Origin: Ureibacillus manganicus DSM 26584
Lineage (GTDB): Bacteria; Bacillota; Bacilli; Bacillales_A; Planococcaceae
Length of the DNA: 64,000 nt
Assembly (NCBI RefSeq): GCF_000772945.1
Contig: NZ_JPVN01000002.1
Location: 184,885 to 248,884, forward strand
Direction of reading: 5' to 3'
Positions 8,774 to 17,284 of this stretch are shown piece by piece (the stretch's first letter is position 1; each line of letters starts with the position of its first letter). The position numbers were made by a program, and so were the translations under genes. A model generated the notes under the pieces. It was not told the DNA's origin. It made no database searches and was given only the letters and a program-made list of their open reading frames with translations.

Positions 8774-9967
8774 TTATACTAATTCTTTTGCAGTTACTTC
8801 ATATAATATTTTTCCTAAACGTTTGATCCCTTCTTCAATAACTTCTGGCGATGAATTCGTATAGTTTAAACGTAAAGTATTAACGTTTTCTTTACATGTA
8901 TAAAATGGATCACCAGGCACAAAGGCAACTTTTGCATCCATTGCTTTATGGAATAATTCTAGAGCAGAAAGGCCTTCATCTAAAGTTACCCACATAAACA
9001 TCCCGCCATCAGGTTTCGTATATTTTACAGTTGGTGGAAAATATTTATCCATCGCTTCTTGCATTGCACTAGCTTGTGCTTGATATAAATCTGTAATTTT
9101 AGCAATATGTGTGACTAGATCATTTTTAGCTAAATAGTCGTGTATTACAATTTGAGAGAAAATATTTGTATGTAAATCTGTTGCTTGTTTTGCAGTGTTT
9201 ACATGATTCAATAATTCTTTATTTTTCGTAACCAAATAGCCTATACGAAAACCAGGTGTAACTATCTTAGAAAATGAACCTAGTATTACTGAATTTTCAA
9301 GTCGGCCTGCTCCAATGTATGGTAGCTTTTCACCTCTCCAGCGAAGGTCACCGTATGGATCATCTTCTATTAAAACAACATCAAAATTCTTCACAACTTC
9401 ATAGATTGCCTCACGATTTTCTCGTGTATAAGTTATACCTGTAGGATTTTGAAAGTTTGGAACGGTATAAATAAATTTAATGTGCGGATTCTCTAATAGT
9501 GTTTGAGTTAGTTGTTCAACATTTAACCCTTCTTCTGTTAACGGTACAGGATAAAAAGTTGGTTCAGTTAAGCTGAACGCTTGCAGTGCACCTAAATAGC
9601 CAGGTTCTTCTACAATAATTCCTTCACCCTTATTAATAAGTACTTGGGAAATCATTTCTAAAGCTTGTTGTGAACCAGTTGTAATTAAGATATCCTCTGG
9701 CTCAATGGATATTCCGAAATTATTGTTATATTTATTTGCTATATATTGTCGAAGTGGTAAGTATCCTTCTGTCGTTGAATATTGGAATAATTTTGGGCCA
9801 TGTTCTTCAATTGCATCATTAATTGTCTTTTGTAATTCAACTATTGGAAATGATATTGGATTAGGTAATCCCCCTGCAAATGAAATTACATCCTCGCTAC
9901 TTGCAACCTTTAATATATTGCGAATAAATGAGGATGGTGTATTAATAATTTTATCTGAGTACTTCAT
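8774..9967 (-). CDS. PLP-dependent class I aminotransferase (2-aminoadipate/MocR-type)
   Basis: 397 residues, fold type I. The PLP-binding Lys is K234 in SFSKIVTPGFRIGY; the NPTG motif is at about 174-177 and EDDPYGDL at 201-208. The sequence beginning FAGGLPN and the ITTGSQQALEMI stretch place it with the 2-aminoadipate/valine-pyruvate-like aminotransferases closely related to MocR catalytic domains, but there is no N-terminal DNA-binding domain here. Substrate is probably a branched-chain, aromatic or 2-amino dicarboxylic acid. ATG 9967 follows GAAGGAAA. Single gene. Confidence 0.9.
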   Translation of the reverse strand: MKYSDKIINTPSSFIRNILKVASSEDVISFAGGLPNPISFPIVELQKTINDAIEEHGPKLFQYSTTEGYLPLRQYIANKYNNNFGISIEPEDILITTGSQQALEMISQVLINKGEGIIVEEPGYLGALQAFSLTEPTFYPVPLTEEGLNVEQLTQTLLENPHIKFIYTVPNFQNPTGITYTRENREAIYEVVKNFDVVLIEDDPYGDLRWRGEKLPYIGAGRLENSVILGSFSKIVTPGFRIGYLVTKNKELLNHVNTAKQATDLHTNIFSQIVIHDYLAKNDLVTHIAKITDLYQAQASAMQEAMDKYFPPTVKYTKPDGGMFMWVTLDEGLSALELFHKAMDAKVAFVPGDPFYTCKENVNTLRLNYTNSSPEVIEEGIKRLGKILYEVTAKELV

Positions 9968-10097
9968 AACTATTTCCTTCTTCCTGCGCTAATGATCGCT
10001 GAAAGGATTCTCTATATCCAAATCAGTGTTATATGATTTTATCAGACTATTACGAAAACTTCAAAGGGATATTTATCCAAATTTTTAGACAAAAAAT

Positions 10098-10432
10098 AAG
10101 GCTGGGACATAAGTAAAAAAGGTACAATCCATCATTCAATTGGTATTGTACCTTTTTGATATAGCGACGTTCGTTTCCGATGCATGCTTCGCTTTCCGCA
10201 GGGAAGCCATGAGCCTCCGGGAGCTAAAGCTCTCCGGGGTCTCATGACTGCTTCTACGTCCTGCAGGACAAGGAATGCTTCATTGAATCATCATCGCAAC
10301 GAGAAAATGCTTTAGCATTTTCGAGAGAGTCTTCGCATGCCTCGGAAGCGACGACTTTCTAATATGGCGTTAGCAGATTTTTATTATACGTAATACTGAC
10401 TTTTGGTTGAAAATTATCTTTTGTCCCAGCCT
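10098..10432. repeat. 335-bp palindromic repeat element ending in a terminator-like inverted repeat
   Basis: The ends are AAGGCTGGGACA (10098-10109) and TGTCCCAGCCT (10422-10432), which together would form a terminator of the same kind as at 7717. Inside are a perfect 10-bp hairpin AAGGTACAAT / ATTGTACCTT (10119-10154), a GC-rich imperfect palindrome 10208-10246 (CATGAGCCTCCGGGAGCT / AGCTCTCCGGGGTCTCATG), and GAAAATGC / GCATTTTC (10303-10322). Local GC is clearly above its surroundings. The GCTTTCCGC...GAGCCTCCGG...GGGGTCTCATG style of repeat is common between genes in Bacillales. No coding potential. It fills most of the gap 9968-10458. Confidence 0.75.
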
Positions 10433-10458
10433 CATATAAATATTATTTGGCTGACTAT

Positions 10459-11091
10459 TTATTTAGCTGACAATTCACTTTCTTTAAACCACTTTTTGTG
10501 GGAAGTCCCTTGTGTAGAAATGTATTCAACCATATAAACAATGGTTTTTTCAGCTGTATCGATTTCACCTTCAGCTCCAAACATTCCTTCTTCTTGGTTT
10601 GTTTCAATAATAACTTCAGAACCAGGCACTAACATCTCCTCATCTATTCCCTGTAATTCCTCTTGAACGACCCACTTATGATTTTCTTCCCGGAAATCAT
10701 CGTGGGTAGGTTGGTAGGATACGGAGTAGACGATTGTGTCAAAGGCACCTGTAATTGTCCCGTTGGATCCCTTCATGTCTTCTTCATGTTCTGCATTTAT
10801 AGTCACTTCATCGCCAACTTTAAACTTTGAATTTTCTGCTACCTTCATACCTTCAGGAATTTCAGAAAGTGTCGCATTATTAGTTAATTCAGAATCCATC
10901 GTTTGATCCGTTTGATTTGATTGAGCTTCTTCGCTTGCCATATTTGCATCTTTGTTCGTCACATCAGCACCAGAATTTGCTGTGTTGTTTGTGTTATTTG
11001 TATCCCCACTTTTTGCATTATCGTTTCCACACGCAGCTAATAGTAATAATAATAAAAGAGACACTGCTCCGAAAATTAGTCTATTTTTCAT
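10459..11091 (-). CDS. ydhK: YdhK-type lipoprotein with two DUF1541 repeats
   Basis: 210 residues. A signal peptide with lipobox LAAC (Cys21) predicts a lipid-anchored extracellular protein. A low-complexity Asn/Asp/Ser/Thr linker (about 24-75) is followed by two tandem about 60-residue DUF1541 repeats, each with VGxEVxIxxxHEE(D/E)M.G..G.I.GA(F/E)DT..Y.V.Y; the second copy has NQEEGMFGAEGEI. Known YdhK homologues sit in envelope-stress or copper-related contexts, but the function is not established. ATG 11091 follows AGGAGGG. Monocistronic, with the repeat element downstream. Confidence 0.88.
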   Translation of the reverse strand: MKNRLIFGAVSLLLLLLLAACGNDNAKSGDTNNTNNTANSGADVTNKDANMASEEAQSNQTDQTMDSELTNNATLSEIPEGMKVAENSKFKVGDEVTINAEHEEDMKGSNGTITGAFDTIVYSVSYQPTHDDFREENHKWVVQEELQGIDEEMLVPGSEVIIETNQEEGMFGAEGEIDTAEKTIVYMVEYISTQGTSHKKWFKESELSAK

Positions 11092-11174
11092 GATGACCCT
11101 CCTAGAAGTTTTACGTTTCTATATTAAAAGGATTCAACATTTACTAACTTTCTATGCATGAGGATTCGTTAAAA

Positions 11175-11203
11175 AAGATGTTCAAAACGTTTTTGAACAT
11201 CTT
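11175..11203 (-). terminator. Intrinsic terminator of ribA
   Basis: AAGATGTTCAAAA / TTTTTGAACATCTT hairpin with a T run on the minus strand, right after the ribA stop at 11221. Confidence 0.9.
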
Positions 11204-11220
11204 AATTTTTGACTTATTGT

Positions 11221-11976
11221 CTAATCATTACAGCATGTACCGTCTTCACTTATGTGGCCAGAACGTTGAATTTTAGTTTCTAAATAATTTCGATTATATT
11301 CAGAAACATCACCCCAAATAGGTTTTCTGCTCAAAAGTTCAAGTCCTGCATCCTTTAATGCTTCTAATTTTTTAGGATTGTTCGTTACAAGTGAAACTGG
11401 TTTTGTACGAAGTGCCTTTAACACATGGATAGCGTCATCATAATTTCTAGAATCATTTACAAAACCTAATGCATAATTTGCATCAACTGTGTCATACCCA
11501 TTCTCTTGAAGTATGTACGCCATTGCCTTGCTAAATAAGCCGATTCCCCTACCTTCATGATTTGCTAGATAAAAGAGTGCGCCTGTACCATGCTCCACAA
11601 TTCGTTTCATCGATTCTTTTAACTGATAACCACAATCACATCGTTTACTACCAAAAATATCACCAGTATGGCAAATTGAATGCATTCTAATGATTGCATC
11701 ATCCTCATGTTCAAAATCTCCATAAACGAGTACGCTAGACTGTTGCATTTCAGCCAAATTCAAATCTGTTAATTTATCGATGATCTTTTCAAAATCCTCT
11801 GTCACTTCTTTACAATTTAACCAGCAATACCATTTCATCTTAATTGTTTCACCGTATAAATTGACTGGCAAGTTGACTGGACCTACTAAGTAAATACCGC
11901 CTTCATCTGTACGAATTAAAGTAATTTTTTCTTCTAATATCGGTAATACCTTCGCATCTAATTTGGTGTTTTTCAC
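11221..11976 (-). CDS. ribA: GTP cyclohydrolase II
   Basis: 251 residues from GTG 11976, which follows GGGAGGAA; upstream in-frame codons have no family match. The catalytic zinc site is visible as SICHTGDIFGSKRCDCG, and the GTP-binding NHEGRGIGL follows. The enzyme opens GTP to the first pyrimidine intermediate of riboflavin synthesis. It is a stand-alone GTP cyclohydrolase II without the RibB half and outside any rib operon; no FMN riboswitch is seen upstream, so it is probably an additional, differently regulated copy. It neighbours two flavin-linked genes (HpaB-like at 12140, FMN reductase at 13881). Confidence 0.93.
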   Translation of the reverse strand: MKNTKLDAKVLPILEEKITLIRTDEGGIYLVGPVNLPVNLYGETIKMKWYCWLNCKEVTEDFEKIIDKLTDLNLAEMQQSSVLVYGDFEHEDDAIIRMHSICHTGDIFGSKRCDCGYQLKESMKRIVEHGTGALFYLANHEGRGIGLFSKAMAYILQENGYDTVDANYALGFVNDSRNYDDAIHVLKALRTKPVSLVTNNPKKLEALKDAGLELLSRKPIWGDVSEYNRNYLETKIQRSGHISEDGTCCND

Positions 11977-12139
11977 GGACAATTCCTCCCTTACATTAGT
12001 GTGGATTATTCGATTATTTTTATGTTTGTTTTGAAAATACACAGGCTTTTGTTTAAAAGTTTTCTCAAAAGGAGAACCCAATTCGTTTTATAAAAATAAA
12101 ATAGTATATGTTTTTCATTAATCATTTGGGGTGTTTCTT

Positions 12140-13594
12140 ATGGGAGCAATCAATGGCAAAGAATTTATCGATCGTATAAATAAATTGAAACCTGAAATTT
12201 GGCTTAATGGTGAAAAGATTGATGAATTAATCTCCGAACACCACGCTTTTAAAGGATTTATGCAATCAAAGGCGTCTCTTTATGATTTACAACATGATGA
12301 CAAGGTAAAAGATGAAATGACTTTTCCTTCACCATTGACTGGTGATGCAGTTGGACTTTCTTATTTGCAACCAAAAACAATTGAGGATTTAAGAAAAAAA
12401 AGAAAGATGATGGAGCATTGGGCGAAAGCCACAAACGGTATTATGGGAAGAACTCCCGATTATTTGAATTCCGTTTTAATGAGCTTTGCATGCTGTGCAA
12501 ATTATTTAGAAGGCAAAGAAAATTGTTTTCCAAATAACCTTCGTTCCTTTTTTGAGTATGCGAGAGAAAATGACATATCATTAACTCATACTTTCATTAG
12601 TCCTCAAGTAAATCGATCGCAAATATATATTGAAAATTCTAAAGAACCAATCGCAGCAAAGGTAGTCGGAGAAAATGAGCAAGGAATTATTATTAAAGGT
12701 GCACGTTTATTAGCAACACAAGGCGGATTAACTGATGAGGTTCTAGTATTTAGTGTAGGGCGTTTTCTTTTTAATGAAGATGAGGCTTTTGCCTTTGCTA
12801 TTCCATCAAACACACAAGGATTGAAGTTCATTTTTAGGGACACCTTTTTAGGTGGAGAGTCTAATTTCGACCATCCACTAAGTTCAAGGTACGAAGAAAT
12901 GGATTCCGTTGTCGTATTTGATAATGTACTCGTTCCTTGGGATCGGGTGTTTTATTATAACAATGCAGAGGTTGCCGAAGAATTCACACAACAAAGTGCA
13001 TTTCATCATTATGCAAAACACCAGGTTCTTACAAGACAAATTGTAAAAACAGAGTTTCTGTTGGGAATTGCTGAACTAATAGTCGACACGATTAACATTA
13101 GCGAATTTCAACATGTACAAGAAAAATTATCCGAAATGATCATTGGGTTAGAAACAATGAAGGCATTGTTAGAAAAGGCAGAAAATGACGCTACTTTAGA
13201 TGAATGGGGTTTTATTCGACCGAATATTATTCCACTGAAAGTAGCAAGTAACGTATTCCCTAAGATTTATCCGCGCTTTACAGAAATTATACAGTTGATT
13301 AGTGCAAGTGGAATCATAACATTGCCAACAGAAAAAGCATTCACTTCAGAAATAAGTAGAGATTTAAGTCTTTACCTTCAAGGTGCAAATCGCTCTGCAT
13401 TAGATCGTGTAAAAATTTTTCGCTTAGCATGGGATTTGACGATGAGTTCTTTTGGAACACGACAAACTCAATATGAACGATACTTTTTCGGCGATCCGAT
13501 TCGCATTGCAAGTGATTTATATAAGAGTTATCCAAAAGAAAAATATGTAAATACAGTGAGTCAGTTCTTGATCTTGAATATTGAAGATAAATAG
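12140..13594 (+). CDS. 4-hydroxyphenylacetate 3-monooxygenase-like oxygenase (HpaB/YoaI family)
   Basis: 484 residues from ATG 12140 (TTTGGGG eight to nine bases before). Full-length HpaB fold: an acyl-CoA-dehydrogenase-like helical N-domain with MGRTPDYLNS, a beta domain with FDNVLVPWDRVF, and a helical C-domain with the flavin-site motif FGTRQTQYERYF. Such enzymes use FADH2 from a separate reductase to hydroxylate phenolic substrates. No HpaC-type reductase is next to it; the FMN reductase at 13881 is convergent and may or may not serve it. Substrate unknown. Confidence 0.88.
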   Translation: MGAINGKEFIDRINKLKPEIWLNGEKIDELISEHHAFKGFMQSKASLYDLQHDDKVKDEMTFPSPLTGDAVGLSYLQPKTIEDLRKKRKMMEHWAKATNGIMGRTPDYLNSVLMSFACCANYLEGKENCFPNNLRSFFEYARENDISLTHTFISPQVNRSQIYIENSKEPIAAKVVGENEQGIIIKGARLLATQGGLTDEVLVFSVGRFLFNEDEAFAFAIPSNTQGLKFIFRDTFLGGESNFDHPLSSRYEEMDSVVVFDNVLVPWDRVFYYNNAEVAEEFTQQSAFHHYAKHQVLTRQIVKTEFLLGIAELIVDTINISEFQHVQEKLSEMIIGLETMKALLEKAENDATLDEWGFIRPNIIPLKVASNVFPKIYPRFTEIIQLISASGIITLPTEKAFTSEISRDLSLYLQGANRSALDRVKIFRLAWDLTMSSFGTRQTQYERYFFGDPIRIASDLYKSYPKEKYVNTVSQFLILNIEDK

Positions 13595-13740
13595 AGGTTG
13601 TTACGGCGGGTTAGGGTATAGCTCTGCATTAAAATCTGTAGCGGGGGTTTCTTATGAATGGATTTCGGGACATCTCACCTTGTAAAAGATGTGCAGGTGT
13701 CACGAAAAACTTCTTTTCGCGACAACTCCTCTCAAAAACA

Positions 13741-13800
13741 AAAAACCGAACTACTATGAATCTCTAAATCTTAGAGCTTCATTGTAATAGTTCGGTTTTT
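13741..13800. terminator. Bidirectional terminator with nested hairpin
   Basis: AAACCGAACTA / TAGTTCGGTTT outer stem with an inner CTCTAA / TTAGAG hairpin and T/A runs on both sides, between the convergent HpaB-like and FMN reductase genes. Confidence 0.85.
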
Positions 13801-13880
13801 ATAATGTTGACTTTGCCAACTTTTTTTTAGATTACTTTCCCAATTGTATTTTCCATACACCGAAAAGTTCTACCCGATAA

Positions 13881-14420
13881 TTAGTTACGGATTGTTTTTA
13901 AAGCTGTTGCCCAAGGAATAACTTGGTCTAACATATCGTTTACTGATTGTACTTGGTGTTCAGATGGTTTGAACTCATTACCATTTACAAAGTCAGTGAA
14001 TAAAGATAAAGCTGGGTGTACACGTACGTCAGCAACTGATAATTCACCTAAAATTCCACGTAAATGTTCAGCTGCACGAGCTCCACCTACTGAACCGTAA
14101 GAAACGATACCAGCAGCTTTGTTGTTCCATTCTTCACGTAGGAAGTCTAATGCGTTTTTAAGAGCACCTGTAATTGAGTGGTTATATTCTTGAGTGATGA
14201 ATACGAAACCGTCTTGTTTTGCAACTGCTTGTGACCAAGCTGCTACTCCAGAAGTGTCTCCGCCTGCTTCACCTAAAAATGGTAATTTGAAATCTGCGAT
14301 ATCGATGATTTCATATTCTGCATCTCCGCGTTTGTCAGCGATTTCTTTAACCCATGCACCTACTTGTGGACTTACGCGTCCGTCACGTGTTGAACCTAAG
14401 ATAATACCAATTTTAACCAA
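13881..14420 (-). CDS. NAD(P)H-dependent FMN reductase / azoreductase-like flavoprotein
   Basis: 179 residues from TTG 14420, eight bases after GGAGG; the frame reaches a TTG at 14435 that is part of the Shine-Dalgarno itself. Flavodoxin-like fold: GSTRDGRVSPQV binds the FMN phosphate, EYNHSITGALKNALD is the family signature, and YGSVGGARAAEHLR follows. Known relatives reduce quinones, azo dyes or free FMN using NAD(P)H. A sigma-A promoter and an MhqR-like operator lie upstream, which would fit quinone-stress control. Confidence 0.9.
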   Translation of the reverse strand: MVKIGIILGSTRDGRVSPQVGAWVKEIADKRGDAEYEIIDIADFKLPFLGEAGGDTSGVAAWSQAVAKQDGFVFITQEYNHSITGALKNALDFLREEWNNKAAGIVSYGSVGGARAAEHLRGILGELSVADVRVHPALSLFTDFVNGNEFKPSEHQVQSVNDMLDQVIPWATALKTIRN

Positions 14421-14490
14421 TGTATGTTCCTCCAATATTGTTGTAATTGTTTAGCATTGTGTGGTAAAAATATAATGCCTTGAATTCTAA

Positions 14491-14537
14491 TATAATGAAT
14501 TCGAGATAATATTATCACCTTAAATTTAGTCAGTCAA
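14491..14537 (-). promoter_or_regulatory. Promoter with MhqR-like operator for the FMN reductase gene
   Basis: On the minus strand, -35 TTGACT (14532-14537), a 17-bp spacer and -10 TAATAT (14509-14514). Immediately downstream, covering the expected transcription start, is TATAATGAATTCGAGATA (plus strand 14491-14508). From memory the B. subtilis MhqR operator is TATCTCGAATTCGAGATA; if so 15 of 18 positions match. MhqR is known to control azoreductases and quinone-detoxifying enzymes. The operator call is inferred. Confidence 0.5.
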
Positions 14538-14713
14538 CACATCTGCTTTTACAAACTTGCAAATAATCTTCTATTCTTTCATACACTTGTGTTAAAGAAT
14601 GCTAAATTACATATTATTATTTTTGACTTATGTATAGAGGAAGCTTACTATTTCCTAAAAGATGTATTGTGACAACATTAATAATTTGTGTCCGAATGAG
14701 GTGCATGTAGAAA

Positions 14714-15529
14714 ATGATTGATTACTTTCTTGAGCTAACAACTTTTCAACAAGTAATTTTCGCTACTATTTTTACTTGGGGTATGACCGCTTTGGGGGCT
14801 GCTTTAGTATTCACCACGAGAAAGTTTAGCCAACGCTATTTGGATTTTATGCTTGGATTTGCGGGGGGCGTTATGATTGCAGCAAGCTTTTGGTCACTAC
14901 TTTCCCCTGCCCTAGAAATGGCTGAAGGTGGGAGATTTCCTGCTTGGGTTCCTGTTGCTATTGGATTTTTACTCGGAGGCTTGTTCTTATTTTCAGTAGA
15001 CAAGCTACTACCACACCTTCATCCAAATGCACATATTAAAACTGCAGAAGGGATCTTACCTAAAAAAAGAAAAAGAAGCACACTACTTGTACTTGCCATT
15101 ACACTTCATAATATACCTGAAGGTTTAGCAATTGGTGTATCCTTTGGTGCAGTTGCAATTGGTTCCCCTTCTGCTTCATTGGCTGGAGCTCTAGCACTCG
15201 CAATTGGAATAGGTATTCAGAATATTCCCGAGGGCGTCGCTGTATCAATGCCCCTACTAAGGGATGGAATGTCAAAAAGGAAAAGCTTTATGTTTGGACA
15301 GTTTTCTGGAATGGTCGAACCAATTTCAGCTGTCATTGGATTTTTAGCTGTGGCTTTTATTGCACCATTATTACCACTCGCATTAGCCTTTGCAGCTGGT
15401 GCAATGATTTTTGTTGTTGCCGAAGAAGTTATTCCTAGCTCACAGGAAAATGGCAATGAGGATTTAGCTGTTATTAGTTTAATGCTTGGATTTACAATCA
15501 TGATGATTTTAGATGTTGCCTTAGGATGA
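14714..15529 (+). CDS. ZIP family divalent metal transporter
   Basis: 271 residues, about eight membrane helices. The transmembrane signature [14 protein letters not shown] (about 133-146) and the matching [14 protein letters not shown] in the next helix carry the metal-coordinating His/Asn/Glu, and a His-containing loop [10 protein letters not shown] precedes them. The family imports zinc or other divalent metals, and the GufA/ZupT-like branch fits best. ATG 14714 is preceded by GAGGTG. No Zur-like operator was seen upstream. Monocistronic. Confidence 0.93.
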   Translation: MIDYFLELTTFQQVIFATIFTWGMTALGAALVFTTRKFSQRYLDFMLGFAGGVMIAASFWSLLSPALEMAEGGRFPAWVPVAIGFLLGGLFLFSVDKLLPHLHPNAHIKTAEGILPKKRKRSTLLVLAITLHNIPEGLAIGVSFGAVAIGSPSASLAGALALAIGIGIQNIPEGVAVSMPLLRDGMSKRKSFMFGQFSGMVEPISAVIGFLAVAFIAPLLPLALAFAAGAMIFVVAEEVIPSSQENGNEDLAVISLMLGFTIMMILDVALG

Positions 15530-15536
15530 ACCAAAG

Positions 15537-15578
15537 AAAGGGTGTACAAAAAATATTGCATTTTCCGTACACCCTTTT
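15537..15578. terminator. Bidirectional terminator between ZIP gene and murE
   Basis: AAAGGGTGTAC / GTACACCCTTT inverted repeat; it serves both convergent genes. Confidence 0.9.
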
Positions 15579-15581
15579 AAA

Positions 15582-17078
15582 TTATTGATAATTGTTGTTT
15601 TTGTTAAAATCTTTAGTGAAAAAATCAACTGTTTCCTTGTCCGTTGCGGTAGGATACTGAAATTTTTCTTTATACGTTTCGTGTCCTTTTCCAGTAATAC
15701 AAACCCAATCTCCCTCATTTGCCAATTCTAATACTTGCTTAATTGCAATTGTTCGATCAAGAATTACAGCACCATGTAATTCATGGAGTGTTTGCTCCAT
15801 TGACTCTTTAGTAGTTCCATTTAAATCATCCAGTGTTAAAAGCGTTAAATCACATAATTCCTTAGATATCTCCACCATAGGTTGTCTTTTCGTTTGATCT
15901 CGGTTTCCTCTAAATCCGAAAATATGAAAAATACGTTTAGCACCTTGTTCTTTAATCGTTTGTAAACACTGCGAAAAGGCATCATGTGTATGTGCATAAT
16001 CAATGACAATTTTTGCACCTTTCGGGTGTGTGAGAATTTCAAATCTACCTGGAACTCCCGAGAATTGAAGTAGTGATTGAACAATACTCTCCTTTGTAAT
16101 CCCTAATTCTCGCGCAGTTAATAGGGCCATAGAAGCATTAAGAATATTGTGTTTACCTAATACTTGCAAATGCAAATCAATGTCGTCTCCATCAAAACTT
16201 GTAAGTTTGCCAAAGCACGAATGCCATTCCTTCAATTGAACATTCTGCCCTAAAAGAATAACTTGCTTATTGTCTGCAATAAGTTGTTTTGATAACTTCG
16301 TCCCCCATAGGTCAAATCCATTAATAATTGCTTTTCCAGTAGGTTTTAGCTGTTCAAAAAGGGTTGTTTTTACATTAAAATAATCTTCCATATCATGATG
16401 GTAATCTAGATGTTCATGGTCTAGATTTGTAAACAAACAATAATCAAATTCAATCCCTTCAATTCTGTGTTGGGATATCCCATGGGAGGAGACTTCAAGT
16501 ATTACAAAATCATCATTTGACTGGGCTAGTCGATTTTGTAATTCCAGTGCATCAGGTGTTGTATTAATAGAAGGTGTAACTTGTCCATTTACCTCATTAT
16601 GTATGGACCCAAACAACGTACAAGTATTTCCCGCATCTTCGAGTATTTTCTTCAACATAAAAGATGTAGTTGTTTTACCATTTGTTCCTGTAATTCCAAT
16701 TACAGTTTTATTCTTTGTTGGATTTCCATAAAACTGACATGCAATTTTGGCAAGGGCCTTTCTACTATTTTCAACTTGTATGTAAGGGATTGAATATTCA
16801 CTAAGTTCGTTAGGTCCTATCTTCCCCTTCATAAACGTAGCGTCCTCTAATCTTTCTATTCCTAACTCATCAAGATTCTTTTCCCCAACAATTGCTACTG
16901 CACCGTTTCGAATTGCCTCCTCAATAAATTCATGACCATTCACACTTTCACCCGAAATTGCAATGAAAAGAGTGTTCTGTTCTACTCCTTTTGAATTTAT
17001 CGATATTCCTTCAATTTTAAAAGAATGTAGTTTATCATCAATCTTTATTAAAGGTTCTAGTAATTTTGCTAAGTTCAC
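15582..17078 (-). CDS. murE: UDP-N-acetylmuramyl-tripeptide synthetase (MurE-type Mur ligase)
   Basis: 498 residues from GTG 17078 (AGGAG upstream); the open frame continues to 17129 but the extra residues are not Mur-like. Three Mur domains: an N-terminal UDP-binding part, the ATPase domain with GITGTNGKTTTSFM, and a C-terminal domain with GFRGNRDQTKRQPM. Mur ligases add the third stem residue to UDP-MurNAc-Ala-Glu. The usual substrate-specificity motif (DNPR for diaminopimelate, DNPA/DDPA for lysine) is here DDLNGT. The gene lies outside the mra/dcw cluster, so it may be a second MurE or the lysine-adding enzyme of a Lys-type wall. Confidence 0.88.
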   Translation of the reverse strand: MNLAKLLEPLIKIDDKLHSFKIEGISINSKGVEQNTLFIAISGESVNGHEFIEEAIRNGAVAIVGEKNLDELGIERLEDATFMKGKIGPNELSEYSIPYIQVENSRKALAKIACQFYGNPTKNKTVIGITGTNGKTTTSFMLKKILEDAGNTCTLFGSIHNEVNGQVTPSINTTPDALELQNRLAQSNDDFVILEVSSHGISQHRIEGIEFDYCLFTNLDHEHLDYHHDMEDYFNVKTTLFEQLKPTGKAIINGFDLWGTKLSKQLIADNKQVILLGQNVQLKEWHSCFGKLTSFDGDDIDLHLQVLGKHNILNASMALLTARELGITKESIVQSLLQFSGVPGRFEILTHPKGAKIVIDYAHTHDAFSQCLQTIKEQGAKRIFHIFGFRGNRDQTKRQPMVEISKELCDLTLLTLDDLNGTTKESMEQTLHELHGAVILDRTIAIKQVLELANEGDWVCITGKGHETYKEKFQYPTATDKETVDFFTKDFNKNNNYQ

Positions 17079-17284
17079 TTTGTGGTTCACTCCTAAGATG
17101 CAAATCAAAAAAACAATCGACCTTTTCATAACTTATCTTTTTATTCTTTCCAAAAGATTTCATATTTTTCAAAGAAAACTGTCTTCAATAGAAATCTTTA
17201 AAAAATTTATCCTAACAGTACTTTTTTATGGTAATATATTTTTATTTTTAAAAATGAAATTAACCATTTGGAAAGAGGTTAAGT

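Noticed and set aside
13654..13767. 37-codon plus ORF with GCGGGGG upstream
   Set aside because: It runs into the terminator hairpin at 13741 and has no recognised product; possible but unsupported.
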